In this document: in pieces, positions 5,690 through 9,068 of the stretch
Layout: each line of letters starts with the position of its first letter
Numbering within the stretch: position 1 is the first letter of the stretch
DNA from: Bacteroidia bacterium
Lineage (GTDB): Bacteria; Bacteroidota; Bacteroidia; Cytophagales; Cyclobacteriaceae
Direction: 5' to 3'
Length of the DNA: 9,068 nucleotides
NCBI GenBank assembly: GCA_012031955.1
Contig: JAAURZ010000058.1
Location: 1-9,068 of the forward strand
The notes under the pieces: generated by a model
What the model was told of the DNA's origin: nothing
The model's database searches: none
The model's input: only the letters and a program-made list of their open reading frames with translations
Position numbers and translations under genes: made by a program

Positions 5690-6276
5690 AAGATTTGAAA
5701 TCATTCAAGATGGGCGGCGTGGAAGACTTCGGCAACTTCGTGAACGCCGTCATCGACGAGAAAGCGTTCGACTCTATCGCCGGCTACATTGATCAGGCAA
5801 AGGCAAACCCGGCAAACGAAATCATCGCCGGCGGCAAATATGATAAATCAAAAGGCTACTTTATAGAACCGACCGTTATTGTCACCAAAGATCCGTCGTC
5901 AGCAACCATGTGCGAAGAAATCTTCGGCCCGGTTATCACGCTCTACGTATATGACGCCGGCAACTTCGAAGACACACTTGAGTTGGTAAATCGCACATCG
6001 CCGTACGCGCTCACAGGTTCCATCATGGCCACCGACCGCTACGCTATCGAACTGGCCACCAAGAAACTTGTGAACGCAGCCGGCAACTTTTACATCAACG
6101 ATAAGCCGACCGGCGCCGTGGTAGGGCAACAGCCATTCGGCGGCGCGCGCGCCTCCGGCACCAACGACAAGGCCGGCGCCAAAATGAACCTTATGCGCTG
6201 GGTGTCGGCACGCTCTATCAAAGAAACGTTCGTGCCACCTACAGACTATCGTTATCCTTTCCTGGAGAAAGAGTAG
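5680..6276 (+). CDS. pruA: 1-pyrroline-5-carboxylate dehydrogenase (PruA), 3' part
   Basis: This is the remaining C-terminal third of PruA, in the -1 frame relative to the 5' part; the family match begins at TAC 5680 (YLVEDLKSFKMG). It includes the EEIFGPVITLYVY motif typical of aldehyde dehydrogenases and the segment TGAVVGQQPFGGARASGTND, which in PruA helps bind the carboxylated substrate, then KMNLMRWVSARSIKETF near the end. If read separately, only a TTG (5695) or the ATG at 5709 could start it, and it would lack the catalytic cysteine and be inactive alone. The stop TAG (6274-6276) is followed within 20 nt by a terminator. Its 3' end overlaps the last 25 nt of the convergent MSEP-CTERM frame. 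Confidence 0.9.
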   Translation, partial: YLVEDLKSFKMGGVEDFGNFVNAVIDEKAFDSIAGYIDQAKANPANEIIAGGKYDKSKGYFIEPTVIVTKDPSSATMCEEIFGPVITLYVYDAGNFEDTLELVNRTSPYALTGSIMATDRYAIELATKKLVNAAGNFYINDKPTGAVVGQQPFGGARASGTNDKAGAKMNLMRWVSARSIKETFVPPTDYRYPFLEKE

Positions 6277-6540
6277 TTGCGCAACAGCATCCAAATGCCA
6301 CTCAAACCAAGTGGCATTTTTCTTTTCGCCATTGCCAGCAACAGCACCATGGCGGCGATCCACCAGAAGCCGGGTTCACTCATATTGCGGATGTCGTCAG
6401 ATGCGTCGAGGTTCGCGTTGCCATCGAGTAAGTCTTGTTGCTTTTGCAAAAGTGCTTTGCGTTGCGCATCATTCTCAAGCGCAATCAGCGATGTATTCGG
6501 CAGCATCACGCCTGTTTCAAATGCATGCTTCGCCAGCTTT
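6252..6540 (-). CDS. MSEP-CTERM protein, fragment 5: C-terminal sorting region
   Basis: This last fragment reads LAKHAFETGVMLPNTSLIAL, a helical Gln- and Lys-rich linker (KALLQKQQDLL), an acidic stretch (ANLDASDDIRN) and then the MSEP sorting signal. After the basic cluster KRK the frame continues 21 residues (MPLGLSGIWMLLRNYSFSRKG) to a TAA at 6254-6252, passing through the pruA terminator hairpin and into the end of pruA. Such a long tail is unusual for this kind of signal; one base fewer in the A5 run near 6317-6321 would end the protein at a TGA at 6304-6302 instead. Confidence 0.75.
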
Positions 6541-9068
6541 TTTCACTGAGTACCGCGCGCTCCGGGTAACGGTTTGCCGACAGCCGCAGACCTTCGAGCG
6601 TGAGTGCAGCACCCCAGTCGTGTGGTGCGAATTTGGTAGTGACAACGGCGGGTGTTGCTTCTTTCAGTACAATAGCGGGCTCGTCGTCGAGGCGCAACAG
6701 CGTTTTCGGTTGCAACTGATCTGGCCAGGCTACCACATCGTAGTTGTTGCGTGTGCCCCAGGCTGCGTCTGTTTGTTGTGCAGCATGTGCCGCGTATGAA
6801 TGTGCCCGCAATATTCCCGCGCTGGTCAGTTCAAAAAAATGTCAGCCTCGGCGAAGGTGTGTTTCAAATGCAGGAAATTGTCGGGCAGGATGGCGCGCTC
6901 AAAGCGATCCGTGACGGCTATGACTACCGGATACAATTGCGCGTCGGTCTCATAGCGCAGCAAGATGCGCTCTATCGCACGTTCAAGAAAAAAGCCACCC
7001 TCAACCCGGGCATTCACAATATCATCGGGCTCGGCCACGTCGCGCGATATGGCGTTTCCGACTGTCACTTTCACACGATGGACGGGCAGGTCGAGGTTGC
7101 GTGCAAAGCCCTCAATACTTTTTTTGTAGGCTGACAAAAGGGCCTCGCTGCCGGCAGAGGCATCAACAATAAATGATAGACAGGTTCGCGTTGTACTTTA
7201 GGGAGGCGACGCTTGGCAATGGCAGACAGGTATACCGCGTTGCTGTCGTAACTCAACAAAGGGCGCTGTATCACGTCGGCCGCCGTGCCGAGTTGAAGTA
7301 TTTGGTCGCCGAGCGCGAGTGCGAACGGCTCCTTGTGCATCACTTGAAATCCCGTCTTCCGTTTTTCGAGGCTGCCAAACGGAAATACACGCAACGCCAC
7401 CGTCTCGGGATCGAGGTAGTACATGATACCCGGGTCTTGTCTGTATGAAGTAATGTTCTGGTATACCCACGTTGCAGCCCGTCGCTCGGCGAGTAGCCCG
7501 CTCACTTTTTCCTCGCCTATCCACAAATAATAGTCATCGATCCAAGCACCGGCGGGCAGGTGAAATTCTGTCACGTATTCCTGGGCATCATACTGGCTTT
7601 CATTCGCGATGGTCAGATGCACCTGGCTTATCCAGCACTGCTTGTCCGTGTTGTAAGCCGATTCGACTTTAGCGTACGACACTACGGTGTGGTCGCGTGG
7701 GGCGGTTACGAGGCGGGCGGGCGTAGCGAGCGGGTCGTTGTCCTGACTGCCTTCGAACACACTTGCAAGTTTGTCGAGCTTTTCGTTCGATAGCGTCAGG
7801 TTGTCGAGCACGATCCAGTTGTAGTAGGCTGACAGGAAAGGTACGCGGTTGTCGTCTATCCAACCGGTTGTGCGCCTGTGCAGGTGTACATGCCTGATGA
7901 TGCGACTCACCGTGCCCGCCGAAATAGCCGGTTGGCTGTTGCGGTCCGACGAGGGCTGATACACAAACGCCAGCGCACCACGCAGCATCACACGGTCCCC
8001 ACAAATAGTTGACGCTTACAGCCAGTGGCAACACGGCGAAGCATGCTGCAAACATGGCGTAGACGTAGCGTTTCTGGTAATGTCTGAACAGAAACACAAA
8101 GTCATTGACCATCATGTTCACCTGCAGCACAAACAATACGAGGGGTGTGAGCATGAGGAAGCCGAGGCCAAACGCGATGATGGCCAGTATGGACAATGGC
8201 AAGTAGGGTAGAAAGACGAGGAAGAAATAGACGATATAGCTGAATGTGACGCTCCTTACGAGGAACAGCACGAGCCGGTACTTTTTGTCGTCGCGCTCGG
8301 GCATGATCACGGCAATGCCGTTGGCGATGGCTATGATGTAAAACCATGGGTCGTTGAAGTTGCCGAAGATACAATCGAACAGTTTGCTGCTGTTGACTAC
8401 AAGTCCGGCCACCGGAAAAAGCACTGCAATGACTACGCGACCCAGCAAACGGTATTCGTATAAGAAACCTTCCTTTTTTGAGCTAAGCACATACACGCCT
8501 CTCAGCAGGAAGAAAATGAGGAATATCACAAACGTAATGGTAACGATGATGATGGCATGGTATTCAAATTCATGAGGCACCACTTTCCATAAGGGAAGTA
8601 TGACCTGAAAAATCACGTACCAGCCCAGGGGCATCAGCAATGCAAATACGAAGCTGGGCCATGCCTTGCGTCTGCTGCCCTCCGGTGTAAGCACCACGGC
8701 TGCGATAAAGAGGCTGTGCAGCAGCGTGGGCATAATGAACGTGCCCGCGTAGAGCATCAGGTTGTCGGCGATCATCCATCCCGGAATGTGTGCGGGTATG
8801 ATTGAGTCGTAAGTCATGGAATAGAGGTAAAGAAAAGGTACGTACAGGCCGAACGCGACAAGCGCATACGTGAGGCCCAGTTTTCTCTTTTTCACGATCA
8901 TGAAAAGGGCGTAGCCACTATGCGCCAGCCACAACGTTGCCAGCGCGCCGCCTAGCCACAGCCAGTCGTGTATGCTTTTTTCTGAAAGCTGACTTTCGAT
9001 CAGATCGTATGTTCCCCAAAAGATCCAAAACAAGACGGCAACGGGGAGCGTGCTCACAAGCAGGAGCC
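6252..9068 (-). CDS. MSEP-CTERM sorting-domain protein with VIT domain; N-terminus off right edge, frame broken by four apparent indels
   Basis: Joined across four single-base breaks this encodes about 939 residues, the length expected for MSEP-CTERM proteins. In order it shows 10-12 membrane-spanning segments; a VIT-type domain (about 7330-7670); a von Willebrand A-like region (FIVDASAGSEALL near 7140-7175, later PVVIAVTDRF); and a C-terminal sorting signal, the motif MSEP, a hydrophobic helix and a basic cluster. In such systems a membrane exosortase (XrtK for this class, from memory) recognises the C-terminal signal and processes the protein at the cell envelope. No exosortase gene is in the window; the space downstream is taken by pruA, so it should lie beyond 9068 if present. 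The visible reading starts LLLVSTLPVAVLF, suggesting only a few N-terminal residues are missing. The substrate and purpose of this protein class are unknown. Confidence 0.85.
6293..6326 (+). terminator. Intrinsic terminator of pruA
   Basis: AAATGCCACT (6293-6302) pairs perfectly with AGTGGCATTT (6310-6319) around a 7-nt loop (CAAACCA), followed by TTTTTCTTTT. It begins 17 nt past the pruA stop, a classical Rho-independent terminator on the plus strand. On the minus strand the same hairpin has only a short T run after it (TTTGG), so it would be weaker for the convergent gene. Confidence 0.88.
6318..6383 (-). other. MSEP-CTERM sorting signal
   Basis: This encodes MSEPGFWWIAAMVLLLAMAK followed by RK: the four-residue motif (6383-6372), a hydrophobic transmembrane helix and a basic cluster. 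The three-part order is that of exosortase/PEP-CTERM-type sorting signals, and the MSEP variant defines the class paired with exosortase K (from memory of the family models). Confidence 0.82.
6539..6833 (-). CDS. MSEP-CTERM protein, fragment 4
   Basis: In this frame the sequence ELTSAGILRAHSYAAHAAQQ is followed by a soluble segment (YDVVAWPDQLQPKTLLRLD, then APHDWGAALTLEGLRLSANR) with no separate domain recognised. It probably continues the extracytoplasmic region between the VWA-like part and the sorting signal. It leaves the frame at an A6 run in the gene (6538-6543) and stops at 6506; adding one A gives LSEKKLAKHAFETGVMLP and joins the last fragment. Confidence 0.72.
6834..7171 (-). CDS. 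MSEP-CTERM protein, fragment 3: von Willebrand A-like region
   Basis: This frame reads FIVDASAGSEALLSAYKKS, which resembles the first strand and metal-site loop of a VWA domain, though the usual DxSxS pattern is imperfect (DASAG). It continues through KVTVGNAISRDVAEPDDIV and PVVIAVTDRFERAIL to HTFAEADIF. It then hits a TGA at 6828-6826, just after a T7 run in the gene (A7 at 6833-6839 on the plus strand). One extra T turns DIFLN-stop into DIFFELTSAGILRAHS and restores the frame. Confidence 0.75.
7172..7998 (-). CDS. MSEP-CTERM protein, fragment 2: VIT-type domain
   Basis: This frame begins at VMLRGALAFVYQPSS just after the G4 tract. It carries a loop region and then a VIT-like domain with the typical run EFHLPAGAWIDDYYLWIGEE, GLLAERRAATWVYQNI, DPGIMYYL and RVFPFG. 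VIT (vault/inter-alpha-trypsin) domains are usually followed by a von Willebrand A domain, as here. At 7171-7173 an AAA on the plus strand (TTT in the gene) appears to have lost one base: adding a T changes VYHLLL into VYHFIVDASAG and connects to the next fragment. Without correction the frame runs on to 7071 as unrelated sequence. Confidence 0.82.
7998..9068 (-). CDS. MSEP-CTERM protein, fragment 1: multi-pass membrane region
   Basis: This frame is open from the right edge to a G4 tract (7997-8000 on the plus strand). It encodes about 355 residues dominated by hydrophobic helices, for example VSTLPVAVLFWIFWGTY, LGLTYALVAFGLYVPFLYLY, YHAIIIVTITFVIFLIFFLL and YVYAMFAACFAVLPLAV, joined by short charged loops. 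A GTG at 9057 is in frame, but the frame stays open upstream of it (LLL), so it is unlikely to be the start. Beyond the G4 tract the frame continues to a stop at 7669 as low-complexity Arg/Gln-rich sequence unlike a protein domain. Removing one G gives NYLWDRVMLRGALAFVYQP and moves into the next fragment. Confidence 0.82.

Noticed and set aside
5036..5704. Long minus-strand frame (222 codons) opposite pruA
   Set aside because: Antisense shadow of pruA with a low-complexity Gly/His/Val-rich translation.
5899..6363. Minus-strand frame of 154 codons opposite the end of pruA
   Set aside because: Shadow frame with no domain. It could be joined to the MSEP-CTERM gene by adding one A near 6317-6321, but that would give a long unrelated tail, so it is less likely than a shorter end.

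Overview
The window looks like a piece of a Bacteroidota chromosome, probably Chitinophagales or Sphingobacteriales-like and possibly from a metagenome. The clues are Bacteroidota-type -7 promoter boxes (TAnnTTTG), genes without clear Shine-Dalgarno sites, a secreted CarboxypepD_reg-like protein, a Bacteroidota-style PruA, and a VIT-domain protein ending in an MSEP-CTERM sorting signal. GC content is moderate, roughly 50% by eye. No rRNA, tRNA, CRISPR array or transposase gene was seen.

Layout. Positions 1-185 (minus) hold the start of a secreted protein that runs off the left edge. Positions 186-475 carry no convincing gene but contain a palindrome and a cluster of short repeats like those at IS21-family ends. 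Positions 476-2152 (minus) encode a three-part fusion: an alpha/beta hydrolase, a degenerate class III cyclase-like domain, and a C-terminal AraC-type DNA-binding domain. Positions 2153-2545 are mostly a 'cgcaaag'-type intergenic repeat, with two direct copies and one inverted copy. A secreted CarboxypepD_reg-like protein (2546-3187, minus) and an ArsR-family regulator (3263-3652, plus) are divergently transcribed. Both -7 boxes flank one palindrome that exactly fills the promoter spacer of the minus-strand gene. A GC-rich, foldable repeat (3739-3842) precedes a YjjG-family HAD nucleotidase (3880-4569), followed by 1-pyrroline-5-carboxylate dehydrogenase, pruA (4646-6276), which ends in a strong intrinsic terminator. 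Convergent to it, and filling the rest of the window to the right edge, is an MSEP-CTERM protein gene (6252-9068, minus).

Sequence quality matters here. pruA is split by one apparent base loss in an A tract. The MSEP-CTERM gene is split by four apparent single-base changes in short homopolymers. Restoring one base at each site gives continuous, family-like protein. The simplest explanation is sequencing or assembly indels rather than five independent pseudogene lesions, though the sequence alone cannot exclude real mutations.

The most interesting items are the hydrolase/cyclase-like/AraC fusion, which looks like a one-protein sensor-regulator; the MSEP-CTERM protein, whose cognate exosortase (XrtK) should lie just beyond the right edge; and the ArsR-associated divergent promoter with its well-placed palindrome. 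Family assignments come from sequence recognition without database searches.
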